Of a DNA stretch of 22,230 nt, positions 13,602-20,639 are shown piece after piece (position 1 is the first letter of the stretch; each line of letters begins with the position of its first letter). Under the pieces are notes generated by a model. It made no database searches. It saw nothing but the letters and a program-made list of their open reading frames with translations, and was not told the origin of the DNA. The DNA lies in the NCBI GenBank assembly GCA_018882485.1, contig VERU01000001.1, positions 1 through 22,230 on the forward strand. Direction: 5' to 3'. The stretch is from Rhodoferax sp. (GTDB lineage Bacteria; Pseudomonadota; Gammaproteobacteria; Burkholderiales; Burkholderiaceae_C). The position numbers and the translations under genes are program-made.

Positions 13602-15725
13602 TCATCGTGTCTCGCGGTTCAACAACTGGTCGGCCAGTCGCTCGAATTCACGGTCCCCATCCAGCGTCTTGCGGTTGGTGGACAGCGCCATCATCGCCTG
13701 GCTGCCTCCGGGCGCAGGGGTCAGCCAGACCCAGATCCGGCGTTCGCGAATGTAGAGCATGGCGAATATCCCCAGAATCAGCAGGGCGCAGCCCAGGTAG
13801 ACCAGCCACCGGCCGGGTGCCCGTGCCACCTGGAACACACTGGCCTGCAGTGGGGTGTAGTCCAGCAGCTGCAGGGCCACTGGCGCCGGGTACACCTGGA
13901 CGTCGCTGAGCGCCAGCACCGCCTGGGTCATGAAGCTGCGGGTGACCTCGTCGGTGGGCAGCGGCGCCAGGCCCCGGCCCTGGCGCGAGAGCTGCAGCAG
14001 CTCGAACAAGGACCCGTTGAGCACCCGCACGAGCACCTCGCTGGCCCGCTCCCGCTCGCCCTGCGGCACCTGGGTGTCCAGAAAATCGCCGATCGCCTGC
14101 AGACCGCCCAGGGCCACCCCGTCCTTTCCGGGCAGTGCACCCGCAAACAGCGCCAGCGCCCGCTGGGCCGAGGCCGCGAGCGGCTGCTTCAAATCGGGAC
14201 GCGCCGGATCCACCGCCTGGGCCACGTAGTGGTCCACGGCGCGTTGGCGCAGCCCCGCGTCGGACAAAGCCGAGCGCAAGGCCTCGAACCCGGCGATGCT
14301 GCCCTGCTCATCGGCGGGGATGCGCAGGTAGCGGAACGCCTCGGCCGGGCTGTCGCGCAGACCCCAGAGGAACACCGGCACGCCGTCCCCCAGATCCACC
14401 GGCTGCATGTAGTTGTGGTATTCGCGGGCCTGGCCCGCCGCGTCGCGCAGCTTGTAGCCGATGCTGGGACCGACGTTGCGCAACTCCTTGCGGGTGACGG
14501 TTCGGTTGGCCGCACCCAGACGGGATTCGATCGCCTGCCGCAAGTCCACCGCGCGCACATCGGTCGCCCGGCCCGATGCGCCCGATGCGCCCGATGCGAA
14601 ATTTTCCACGTTGATCAGCCGCAGGCTGGTGAACTCCAGCGTCAGCCGTGCGTCCGTGCTGGCCAGCTCGGTCGAACCGCCGATCACCCCCTCCACCTCG
14701 AACGGCGCTCCGCCCGGCTTCATGGGAACAGCCCCGAGCCTGACACGCGAACCGCCGTCGTCAAAGCTGGACTGGTAGATGTCGACACCCCGGTAACTCG
14801 CCGGGCGGTTGACTTCAACCCGGGCCGGCACCTGTCGCCCATCGGCCAGATCGTGGATCACGATGTCGCTGGCAAACAGCTTGGGCATGCCGGTCGAGTA
14901 GTACTCGACGTGGAACTTCTTGAGCTCCACGGCAAACGGCAAATCCTGGATCACCACCCCATCGGACTGGTTGAGCACCGCCGTGCTCGAACGCGTGCCC
15001 TCGGCCACGAACAGATTGCCCCGGAAGGTCGGGTTGGCGGCCCCCAGACGGTGTCGAGGCGGCACATCGGCGATCATGCCGCCGCCGGCAAACACCGATT
15101 TGCCGCCCAGCAGCATCTGCGCACGCACCATCAGGTCGCCATCGAGCAGCCCTCCGATGCACACCAGCACGATCGCGCTGTGAGCGGCCAGGTAACCCAG
15201 CTTGTTGGCCGCACCGGCCCGCGCAGCCACCAGCCAACCGCCTTCGGTGGCCCGTTGGCTCAAGCGCACCCGCCAGCCCGACTGCTGCAGCTGCGCGGCC
15301 AGGCGAGACGCCGCCTGGACGGGTTCACCCGCCACCTCCCCCTGCGCCCGGTGACCGAAAGACTGCAGGCTCTGGATCCGGATGCCTTCCTTGTAGGTGC
15401 GCAGATCGGCCATGATCTTGGGCGCATTGCGGGCGATGCACAACGAGGTGCTGGTCACCAGAAAGGCCAGGATCAGCAGGAACCACCAGGCGCTGTAGAT
15501 CTCATACAGGCTGAAGGCAGCGAACACCTCGGCCCAGAAGGGGCCGAACTGGTTGACGTAATTGTTCAGCGGCTCGTGCTGCTTGAGCACCGTGCCGATC
15601 ACCGAGGCCACGCAGATCAGAGTGAGCAGGGCGATGGCAAAGCGCATCGACGAGAGCAGCTCGACCGCGCGTCGCAGGGCGCCGGCGCCACGGTCGGTCA
15701 GGGTGCCCGGGATCGATTCGCTCAT
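13602..15725 (-). CDS. resB: System II cytochrome c maturation protein ResB/Ccs1
   Basis: Membrane partner of CcsB that presents or reduces apocytochrome in the periplasm and completes the cytochrome c synthase. Length is 707 residues, in the usual range for this order. Transmembrane helices are at about 27-47, 76-98, 175-195 and 640-659; a large periplasmic domain of roughly 440 residues lies before the last helix. His182 in AAHSAIVLV fits the conserved haem-related histidine near the third helix. The ResB start motif SSMRFAIALL is clear. A short Ala-Ser-Gly repeat sits near residues 376-385. It begins 148 bases after cytochrome c4, behind a terminator. Confidence 0.96.
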   Translation of the reverse strand: MSESIPGTLTDRGAGALRRAVELLSSMRFAIALLTLICVASVIGTVLKQHEPLNNYVNQFGPFWAEVFAAFSLYEIYSAWWFLLILAFLVTSTSLCIARNAPKIMADLRTYKEGIRIQSLQSFGHRAQGEVAGEPVQAASRLAAQLQQSGWRVRLSQRATEGGWLVAARAGAANKLGYLAAHSAIVLVCIGGLLDGDLMVRAQMLLGGKSVFAGGGMIADVPPRHRLGAANPTFRGNLFVAEGTRSSTAVLNQSDGVVIQDLPFAVELKKFHVEYYSTGMPKLFASDIVIHDLADGRQVPARVEVNRPASYRGVDIYQSSFDDGGSRVRLGAVPMKPGGAPFEVEGVIGGSTELASTDARLTLEFTSLRLINVENFASGASGASGRATDVRAVDLRQAIESRLGAANRTVTRKELRNVGPSIGYKLRDAAGQAREYHNYMQPVDLGDGVPVFLWGLRDSPAEAFRYLRIPADEQGSIAGFEALRSALSDAGLRQRAVDHYVAQAVDPARPDLKQPLAASAQRALALFAGALPGKDGVALGGLQAIGDFLDTQVPQGERERASEVLVRVLNGSLFELLQLSRQGRGLAPLPTDEVTRSFMTQAVLALSDVQVYPAPVALQLLDYTPLQASVFQVARAPGRWLVYLGCALLILGIFAMLYIRERRIWVWLTPAPGGSQAMMALSTNRKTLDGDREFERLADQLLNRETR
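14572..14598 (-). repeat. Three tandem copies of a 9-bp unit within resB
   Basis: CCCGATGCG (plus strand) occurs three times in a row without mismatch. It stays in frame and encodes Ala-Ser-Gly repeats in the periplasmic domain of ResB. It looks like a replication-slippage product; a change in copy number would not shift the frame. Confidence 0.9.
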
Positions 15726-15763
15726 CGGTTGGATCGGTGGGGTTGGGGCCCGGCGTCAGGTCC

Positions 15764-15800
15764 AAAAACACAAAAGGCGGACCGGCTCAACCCGTCCGCC
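15764..15800 (-). terminator. Intrinsic terminator after the cytochrome c4 gene
   Basis: Read on the minus strand, a perfect 7-bp stem GGCGGAC/GTCCGCC (15800-15794 with 15782-15776) is followed by TTTTGTGTTTTT (15775-15764). It lies 74 bases past the cytochrome c4 stop and 38 bases before resB. A weaker candidate lies at 15837-15851, a palindrome ACGCCGGCGT followed by T6. Together they suggest that cytochrome c4 is mostly transcribed alone and resB depends on read-through or its own promoter. Confidence 0.75.
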
Positions 15801-15873
15801 CCCTCTTGGAGCCCTTACAGCCCTGCCAGTTCCCTGAAAAAACGCCGGCGTGTGACTTCGGGCGGCAACGGGT

Positions 15874-16500
15874 TCAGCGCAGACCGGCGATGTAGTCGGA
15901 CACGGCGCGGATTTCGCGGTCATTGAGCTTGGCCGCCACCTGGGTCATCTGCACGCTGTTCTTGCGCACCCCATCACGGAAAGCGGTCAGCTGCGCGGTC
16001 GTGTAGTCGGCATGCTGTCCCCCAAGACGCGGATACTGCGCCGGGATGCCGGCTCCGTTGGGGCTGTGGCAGCCGGCGCAGGCCGCCACCTGCCGGTCGG
16101 CAATACCGCCGCGGTAGATGCGCTCACCCAGACTCACCAGTTCCTTGTCTTTCGCAAATCCCGGCTTGGCCGATTTGCCAGCCAGCCAGTAGGCGATGTT
16201 GCGCATGTCCGCATCGCTGAGGGTGGCCGCAAAGCCCGACATCACCGCGTTGGCCCGCTTGCCCGACTTGAACTCCTGGAGCTGCTTGATCAGGTACTCC
16301 GGATGCTGCTGCGCCAGCTTGGGATTGGCGGGAACCCCGGAATTGCCGTCGGCCGCGTGGCAGGCCGCACAGACCGCAGCAAAACTGGCCTCACCCTTGG
16401 CCAGATCAGGCTTGGCAACCGGCGCGGCGGTCGTTGCGTGAGCGCTTGCCACAGAAAACGCCATCGCGGCAGCAAACAGGAAATGAGCGGACAGCTTCAT
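15874..16500 (-). CDS. Cytochrome c4-type dihaem cytochrome
   Basis: Periplasmic or membrane-associated electron carrier, typically between the bc1 complex and terminal oxidases. ATG 16500 gives 208 residues with a signal peptide (hydrophobic 7-20, likely cleavage after HA at 21-22). The frame is open 28 codons further upstream, but that part has no signal-like features. There are two cytochrome c domains: haem sites C44-x-x-C47-H48 (CAACH) and C141-x-x-C144-H145 (CAGCH), with axial Met candidates M87 and M185. The two halves have the similar layout expected of c4. Its product is a likely substrate of the adjacent ResB-CcsB synthase. It is divergent from engB. Confidence 0.93.
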   Translation of the reverse strand: MKLSAHFLFAAAMAFSVASAHATTAAPVAKPDLAKGEASFAAVCAACHAADGNSGVPANPKLAQQHPEYLIKQLQEFKSGKRANAVMSGFAATLSDADMRNIAYWLAGKSAKPGFAKDKELVSLGERIYRGGIADRQVAACAGCHSPNGAGIPAQYPRLGGQHADYTTAQLTAFRDGVRKNSVQMTQVAAKLNDREIRAVSDYIAGLR

Positions 16501-16532
16501 GTTGGGACGTATCGGGTGAGCAAAACGGCCTG

Positions 16533-16542
16533 ATTCTACAAT
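16533..16542. promoter_or_regulatory. Overlapping divergent -10 candidates of engB and cytochrome c4
   Basis: In the 68-base gap, ATTCTACAAT contains TACAAT on the plus strand (16537-16542, toward engB) and TAGAAT on the minus strand (16538-16533, toward cytochrome c4). Both would give leaders of about 20-26 bases. Neither has a good -35. If both are used, they cannot be occupied at the same time. Confidence 0.4.
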
Positions 16543-16568
16543 GCCACCCCACCCCCTACCGCCTTGCC

Positions 16569-17423
16569 ATGAGCCCAGAACCACGGCCCGCCGCAGCCGA
16601 ACCGACGGCGCGCGACGCCGCCCACGACCCCGTGGACACGCGGCTGGCCTGCAGCTGGCTGCACACCGCCCGCTTCCTCACGACCGCCCCGGAACTGCGT
16701 TTTCTGCCGACGGTGACGGTGCCCGAGATCGCCTTCGTCGGCCGCTCCAACGCCGGCAAGTCGACCTGCATCAACACGCTGACCCAGCAGCGGCAGCTGG
16801 CCTTCGCCTCCAAGAAGCCCGGCCGCACCCAGCACATCAATTTGTTCGCACTGGGACGCCAGGGCGGCACCGACGCGGTGCTGGCCGACCTGCCGGGCTA
16901 CGGCTACGCGGCCGTCCCGCGCCAGGACAAGATCCGCTGGCAGCAGGTGATGGCGCACTACCTGATCTCGCGTGAGAGCCTGACAGCCGTGGTGCTGCTG
17001 TGCGACCCCCGCCACGGCCTGACCGAACTCGACGAGATCCTGCTCGAACTGATCCGCCCCCGGGTCCAGGCGGGCCTGCGATTCCTGGTGCTGCTGACCA
17101 AGGCGGACAAGCTGAACCGGGCCGAGCAGACGCGCGCCCTGTCCCTGATGAAACTGCAGACTGCCGGCGGTGAGGTGCGGCTGTTTTCCGCGACCCGGCG
17201 ACAGGGGGTGGACGAGGTGTCGGCCCTGCTATGGCAATGGGCCCACCCCGACGGCGCGATCCCTGCCGGGCTGACGCAGGCCGGCGCTGCCACGGCCACG
17301 GCTACGGCTGCGACAACGGCTACCGATACCGCCACGGCCACTGGCACGGCGACTGGAACTTCGACTTCGACTGCGGCTGCGGCTGTACCCCCGGATTCGG
17401 CTTCATCGGCAGCGCCCGATTAG
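16569..17423 (+). CDS. engB: Ribosome biogenesis GTP-binding protein EngB (YihA/YsxC) with Ala/Thr-rich tail
   Basis: TrmE-Era-EngA-EngB-Septin family GTPase needed for assembly of the large ribosomal subunit. The product has 284 residues. The GTPase core holds G1 GRSNAGKST (58-66), G2 Thr87 in GRTQ, G3 DLPGYG (107-112), G4 TKAD (177-180) and G5 SAT (207-209). The core ends near residue 231, where most homologues end (about 200-230 residues). Here about 50 more residues follow, nearly all Ala and Thr with a few Gly, Ser and Pro. The N-terminal 25 residues are also poorly conserved, so a start slightly downstream is possible. The TAG stop is the first part of the downstream repeat element. Confidence 0.93.
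   Translation: MSPEPRPAAAEPTARDAAHDPVDTRLACSWLHTARFLTTAPELRFLPTVTVPEIAFVGRSNAGKSTCINTLTQQRQLAFASKKPGRTQHINLFALGRQGGTDAVLADLPGYGYAAVPRQDKIRWQQVMAHYLISRESLTAVVLLCDPRHGLTELDEILLELIRPRVQAGLRFLVLLTKADKLNRAEQTRALSLMKLQTAGGEVRLFSATRRQGVDEVSALLWQWAHPDGAIPAGLTQAGAATATATAATTATDTATATGTATGTSTSTAAAAVPPDSASSAAPD
17280..17387 (+). repeat. Degenerate simple repeat coding the EngB tail
   Basis: Imperfect reiterations of triplets and hexamers such as ACGGCC/ACGGCT and ACTTCG/ACTGCG cover codons 238-273 of engB. They code for alternating Ala and Thr, with Gly and Ser variants. The pattern suggests growth by slippage from a short seed followed by drift. Confidence 0.75.
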
Positions 17424-17476
17424 CTATTAAAAATATAGCAAACTATCGTTATCTATCAAGGGCTAAAGCCTTTTTT
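17421..17476 (+). terminator. Two-hairpin terminator-like repeat element after engB
   Basis: The first hairpin is GCTAT (17423-17427)/ATAGC (17435-17439) with a TAAAAAT loop. The second is AAGGGC (17458-17463)/GCCTTT (17468-17473) with loop TAAA and one G-U pair, running into T6 (17471-17476). The second has the form of an intrinsic terminator for engB. The stretch is far richer in A and T than its surroundings. From memory, AT-rich elements of this shape (GCTATxAAAAATATAGC followed by a hairpin and T-run) are dispersed in Comamonadaceae genomes; I could not verify copy number here. Confidence 0.7.
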
Positions 17477-17493
17477 GCATCAGGAATCGGGCC

Positions 17494-18381
17494 TCAGTAC
17501 ACCGGAGGCTGGCCGGGCGGGCGGTCCTTGAAGCGCCGGTGCACCCAGTAATACTGCTCCGGCATCGCATCGATCAGCAGCTCCAGCCGGCGGTTCATGA
17601 CGGCGGTGTCGTGCACCGGGTCGGCGGTGGGGTAGTCCTCCCAGGCCGGCCCCACGCAGACCTCGTAGCCCTGCCCGGTCAGCCGGGTGACCACCGGCAG
17701 CACGGGGGCGCGGGCCAGCCGGGCCAGACGCGAGAGCGACGTCACCGTCGCCGCGGGCACCCCGTAGAAGGGCACGAACACCGATTCGTCCAGCCCGAAA
17801 TTCATGTCGGGCAGCAGGTACAGGGCGTCGCCCTCGCGCAGACCGGCCAGCACCGGGCGCACCCCACCCACCCGCAGAAACAGGCGGGGCGCGCCGAAGC
17901 GCTGGCGGCCGGCCCGCACCCAGGCGTCCACCGCCGGGTCGCCCTGGCGGGTGTAGAGCGTGGCGAAACGGCGCGGAATCCCCCGGGTCAGGGCGGTCCA
18001 GCCGGCGTCCAGTCCGACGAAATGCGGCGCGAACAGCACCAGCGGCCCGCTGCCGTGCAGGGCTTGCAGGGCGGGCGACGAACCGGTCAGGCGCAGCCGC
18101 CGCTGCAACTGGCGCTCGCTGCCGTGCCACAGCCAGGCGCGATCCAGCCAGGCCTGGGCAAACCGCACGAAATGGGCGCGCGCCCTCAGGCCTCGCAGCC
18201 TGGCCGACCCATCGGGCTGGCACAGGCGCAGGTTGGTCAGGACCACATGGCGGCGCGAAGCCAGCCCCCGGTACAGCGCCTGCCCCAGCAGCCAGCCCAG
18301 TCCGCGCAGGACGGGCAGCGGCAACAGAGCGAGCAGGCGCATGGCCAGCAGACTCAGGCGCAACAGGACAGATCTGAGCAT
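17494..18381 (-). CDS. LpxL/HtrB-family lysophospholipid acyltransferase (lipid A acylation), second of pair
   Basis: Inner-membrane acyltransferase of the family that adds secondary acyl chains to lipid A. Start 18381 gives 295 residues and avoids overlap with the upstream gene; an ATG 17 codons earlier (18432) is also in frame. The N-terminus has a hydrophobic anchor (about 5-35) and LTNLRLCQP (49-57). The catalytic HX4D motif is H120-FVGL-D125. Further family blocks are FATLYTRQGDP, YLLPDMNFG and a C-terminal QYYWVHRRFK. It follows a second paralogue by 16 bases on the same strand. Which acyl chain or position is used cannot be read from the sequence. Confidence 0.9.
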   Translation of the reverse strand: MLRSVLLRLSLLAMRLLALLPLPVLRGLGWLLGQALYRGLASRRHVVLTNLRLCQPDGSARLRGLRARAHFVRFAQAWLDRAWLWHGSERQLQRRLRLTGSSPALQALHGSGPLVLFAPHFVGLDAGWTALTRGIPRRFATLYTRQGDPAVDAWVRAGRQRFGAPRLFLRVGGVRPVLAGLREGDALYLLPDMNFGLDESVFVPFYGVPAATVTSLSRLARLARAPVLPVVTRLTGQGYEVCVGPAWEDYPTADPVHDTAVMNRRLELLIDAMPEQYYWVHRRFKDRPPGQPPVY

Positions 18382-18397
18382 GGCGCGCAGCCGTCCG

Positions 18398-19225
18398 TCA
18401 GACGGCCTCCCGCGGGGCCTTGTAGCGGGCATACCCCCACAGGTACTGCTGCGGCCGGCTGCGGATCAGGGTCTCCAGCGCCTGGTTGATCTGCCGCCCC
18501 GCCTGCGCCGGATCGGCTGCCAGCTCCAGCGGCACCGGTTGCACCCGGATGCAGTAACCCCGCCCGCCCGGTAGGCGTTCGCCCCAGGCCAGCAGCACCG
18601 TCACCCCCTCCTGCTGCGCCAGCCGGTGCGCCAGCGTCATGGTGTAGGCCGGCCGGCCGAAGAAAGGCTGCCAGTCGCCCTGCCCCTGCGGCGGCACCTG
18701 ATCAGGCAGCAGACCCACGCATTCGCCCTGGCGCAGGGCGCGCACCAGCTGGCGCACCCCGGACAGCGACGCCGGGGCCGTGCGCAAGCCGGGCCGCGCC
18801 CGCGCCCGCTGCACCAGCTGCCGCAGCCCGGGCTTGCGCGGCGGCCGGAACAGCACCGTCATCGGCTGACGAGCGCCATAGCGCAGGGCATAGGCCTGGG
18901 CGGTGACCTCGAAGCAGCCCAGATGGGGGGTGAGAAACAGCACGCCGCGACCGGCGGCCAGCGCCGCTTCGATCGCCTGCTCGCCCTGCCAGACCACGGG
19001 AACGGGCGCACCAAACCACAGCCGGGGCAGCTCGGTGAGCACCTGTCCGGCTGCGGCAACCGCCGAGCGCCACTGCGCCGGCGCCAGCCCCGCCTGCGCC
19101 GCATGGTCCAGGAAACGCCGCCGGTAAACCGGTGACACCAGAAAAACCAGCCAGCCCAGGACGGCACCCAGGGCGTGGGCCCAGGCCAGCGGGAAGCGGG
19201 AAAAAAGGCGGAAGAGACCAGCCAT
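18398..19225 (-). CDS. LpxL/HtrB-family lysophospholipid acyltransferase, first of pair
   Basis: Paralogue of the next gene, 275 residues. It has an N-terminal membrane segment (about 12-31) with PVYRRRFLDH just after it, and the catalytic HX4E motif H101-LGCF-E106. Further blocks are VLFRPPRKPGL, a conserved GLLPDQVPPQGQG stretch and the C-terminal QYLWGYARYK. The HX4E form is found in some LpxL/LpxM-like enzymes, so it probably acts on a different lipid A position from its HX4D neighbour; this is inference. The pair is divergent from metK, a usual arrangement in Burkholderiales. Composition is extremely GC-rich. Confidence 0.9.
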   Translation of the reverse strand: MAGLFRLFSRFPLAWAHALGAVLGWLVFLVSPVYRRRFLDHAAQAGLAPAQWRSAVAAAGQVLTELPRLWFGAPVPVVWQGEQAIEAALAAGRGVLFLTPHLGCFEVTAQAYALRYGARQPMTVLFRPPRKPGLRQLVQRARARPGLRTAPASLSGVRQLVRALRQGECVGLLPDQVPPQGQGDWQPFFGRPAYTMTLAHRLAQQEGVTVLLAWGERLPGGRGYCIRVQPVPLELAADPAQAGRQINQALETLIRSRPQQYLWGYARYKAPREAV

Positions 19226-19244
19226 CGGTCGGATAAACTATGCC

Positions 19245-19279
19245 CGTCGCCGAGTTACGGAACTACTTGCAGGGCGACG
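19245..19279 (+). other. Upstream hairpin in the metK leader region
   Basis: A 7-bp perfect inverted repeat CGTCGCC/GGCGACG (19245-19251 and 19273-19279) encloses a second small hairpin AGTT-ACGG-AACT (19253-19264). It belongs to the metK transcript only if transcription starts before about 19245; a TAAACT box at 19234-19239 lies too close for that to be clear. It could instead be an operator. Confidence 0.45.
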
Positions 19280-19317
19280 AACACAGCGGCGCGCCACAAG
19301 CGGATCGCCATTGTGCC

Positions 19318-19346
19318 TTGTCAGGATCTGACATCACTGCTAAAGC
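19318..19346 (+). promoter_or_regulatory. Weak metK promoter candidate
   Basis: TTGTCA (19318-19323) and TAAAGC (19341-19346) are separated by 17 bases. The -35 is a fair match and the -10 a poor one. A start near 19353 would give a leader of about 65 bases that still contains the whole Shine-Dalgarno-sequestering structure. Confidence 0.3.
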
Positions 19347-19361
19347 GTTCGCCGAAAGCCC

Positions 19362-19413
19362 CAAAGCCCAGGCAACGCGGGTCCTCCCTGTTGCAACCCC
19401 TACTGGAGCTTTG
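19362..19413 (+). promoter_or_regulatory. Predicted metK leader RNA that buries the ribosome-binding site
   Basis: CAAAGCCCAG (19362-19371) can pair with CTGGAGCTTTG (19403-19413): ten base pairs with only A19407 bulged. The GGAG Shine-Dalgarno (19405-19408) is inside this helix. Directly stacked on it is a second hairpin, GCAAC (19372-19376)/GTTGC (19390-19394) with inner GGG/CCC and a TCCT loop. The eight bases 19395-19402 join the two. The layout is that of a translational switch, possibly responding to SAM or a related metabolite; it does not match the SAM or SAH riboswitch consensus sequences I know. Pairing was worked out by eye. Confidence 0.5.
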
Positions 19414-19417
19414 AACC

Positions 19418-20602
19418 ATGGCCAACGACTACCTCTTCACCTCCGAGTCCGTTTCCGAAGGTCACCCCGACAAGGTGGCCGACCAGATATCGGACGCCAT
19501 CCTCGACGCCATCTTCACCCAGGACCCGCGCTCTCGCGTGGCCGCCGAAACCCTGTGCAACACCGGTCTGGTGGTGCTGGCCGGCGAAATCACCACCAAC
19601 GCCCATGTGGATTACATCCAGGTGGCGCGCGACACCATCCAGCGCATCGGCTACGACAACACCGAATACGGCATCGACTACAAAGGTTGCGCCGTGCTGG
19701 TGGCCTACGACAAGCAGAGCAACGACATCGCCCAGGGCGTGGACCACGCGTCTGACGACCACCTGAACATTGGCGCTGGCGACCAGGGCCTGATGTTCGG
19801 CTACGCCTGCGACGAAACGCCAGAGCTGATGCCTGCGCCCATCTATTACGCCCACCGCCTGGTGGAGCGTCAGGCTCAACTGCGCAAAGACGGCCGCTTG
19901 CCCTTCTTGCGCCCCGACGCCAAGAGCCAAGTGACCATGCGATACGTGGACGGCAAGCCCCACAGCATCGACACCGTGGTGCTGTCCACCCAGCACAGCC
20001 CCGACCAGAGCGAAACAGCCACCAAGATGAAAGACAGCTTCATCGAGGCGGTGATCGAAGAAATCATCAAACCCGTGCTGCCTAAAGAGTGGTTGCAGAA
20101 CACGCGCTACCTCATCAACCCCACCGGCCGTTTCGTCATTGGCGGTCCGCAGGGCGACTGCGGCTTGACTGGCCGCAAGATCATTGTGGACACTTACGGT
20201 GGCGCTTGCCCCCACGGCGGCGGCGCGTTCAGCGGCAAGGACCCGTCCAAGGTAGACCGCTCGGCTGCCTACGCCGCGCGCTATGTGGCCAAGAATATCG
20301 TGGCCGCTGGCCTCGCAAAGCAGTGCCAGATACAGGTGGCTTACGCCATTGGCGTGGCCAAGCCCATGAACATCACGGTCTACACCGAAGGCACGGGTGT
20401 GATTCCTGACGCCGAGATCGCCAAGCTGGTTGAGGCGCATTTTGATTTGCGCCCCAAAGGCATCATCAACATGCTGGATCTTCTGCGCCCCATCTACAGC
20501 AAGACTGCAGCATACGGTCACTTCGGCCGCGAAGAGCCCGAGTTCACCTGGGAACGTACAGACAAGGCTCAAGCGCTGCGAGCCGCAGCAGGTTTGAAAT
20601 AA
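19418..20602 (+). CDS. metK: S-adenosylmethionine synthetase
   Basis: Cytoplasmic enzyme that makes S-adenosylmethionine from methionine and ATP; active as a tetramer in this family. Length is 394 residues, standard for proteobacteria. Motifs are SEGHPDK (13-19, with ATP-binding His16), GEITT (56-60), GAGDQG (119-124) and the phosphate-binding [16 protein letters not shown] (267-282). GGAG-like Shine-Dalgarno bases lie 9 nt before the ATG but can be sequestered by the leader structure described above. Base composition is lower in GC than the acyltransferase genes immediately upstream. No terminator is evident before the next gene, 37 bases on. Confidence 0.98.
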   Translation: MANDYLFTSESVSEGHPDKVADQISDAILDAIFTQDPRSRVAAETLCNTGLVVLAGEITTNAHVDYIQVARDTIQRIGYDNTEYGIDYKGCAVLVAYDKQSNDIAQGVDHASDDHLNIGAGDQGLMFGYACDETPELMPAPIYYAHRLVERQAQLRKDGRLPFLRPDAKSQVTMRYVDGKPHSIDTVVLSTQHSPDQSETATKMKDSFIEAVIEEIIKPVLPKEWLQNTRYLINPTGRFVIGGPQGDCGLTGRKIIVDTYGGACPHGGGAFSGKDPSKVDRSAAYAARYVAKNIVAAGLAKQCQIQVAYAIGVAKPMNITVYTEGTGVIPDAEIAKLVEAHFDLRPKGIINMLDLLRPIYSKTAAYGHFGREEPEFTWERTDKAQALRAAAGLK

Positions 20603-20639
20603 AGCGTCCTGTACCCAGCCTCTCCAAAAGGAGTTTGTC

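Noticed and set aside
13584..15926. Plus-strand open frame of 780 codons over resB
   Set aside because: Antisense shadow; resB has clear helices and family motifs.
17231..17551. Plus-strand frame with a His/Gly/Tyr-rich and Cys-Gly-Cys-Gly stretch
   Set aside because: It looks like a metal-binding peptide, but it is the alternate frame of the engB simple-repeat tail and reads through the terminator-like element.
19226..19417. A known SAM-I, SAM-II or SAH riboswitch before metK
   Set aside because: The conserved core sequences I know for these classes are not seen; only the general idea of a structured leader is kept.
19240..19755. Possible upstream frame starting in the metK leader
   Set aside because: Runs out of frame through the first third of metK, has no ribosome site, and its content is low-information.
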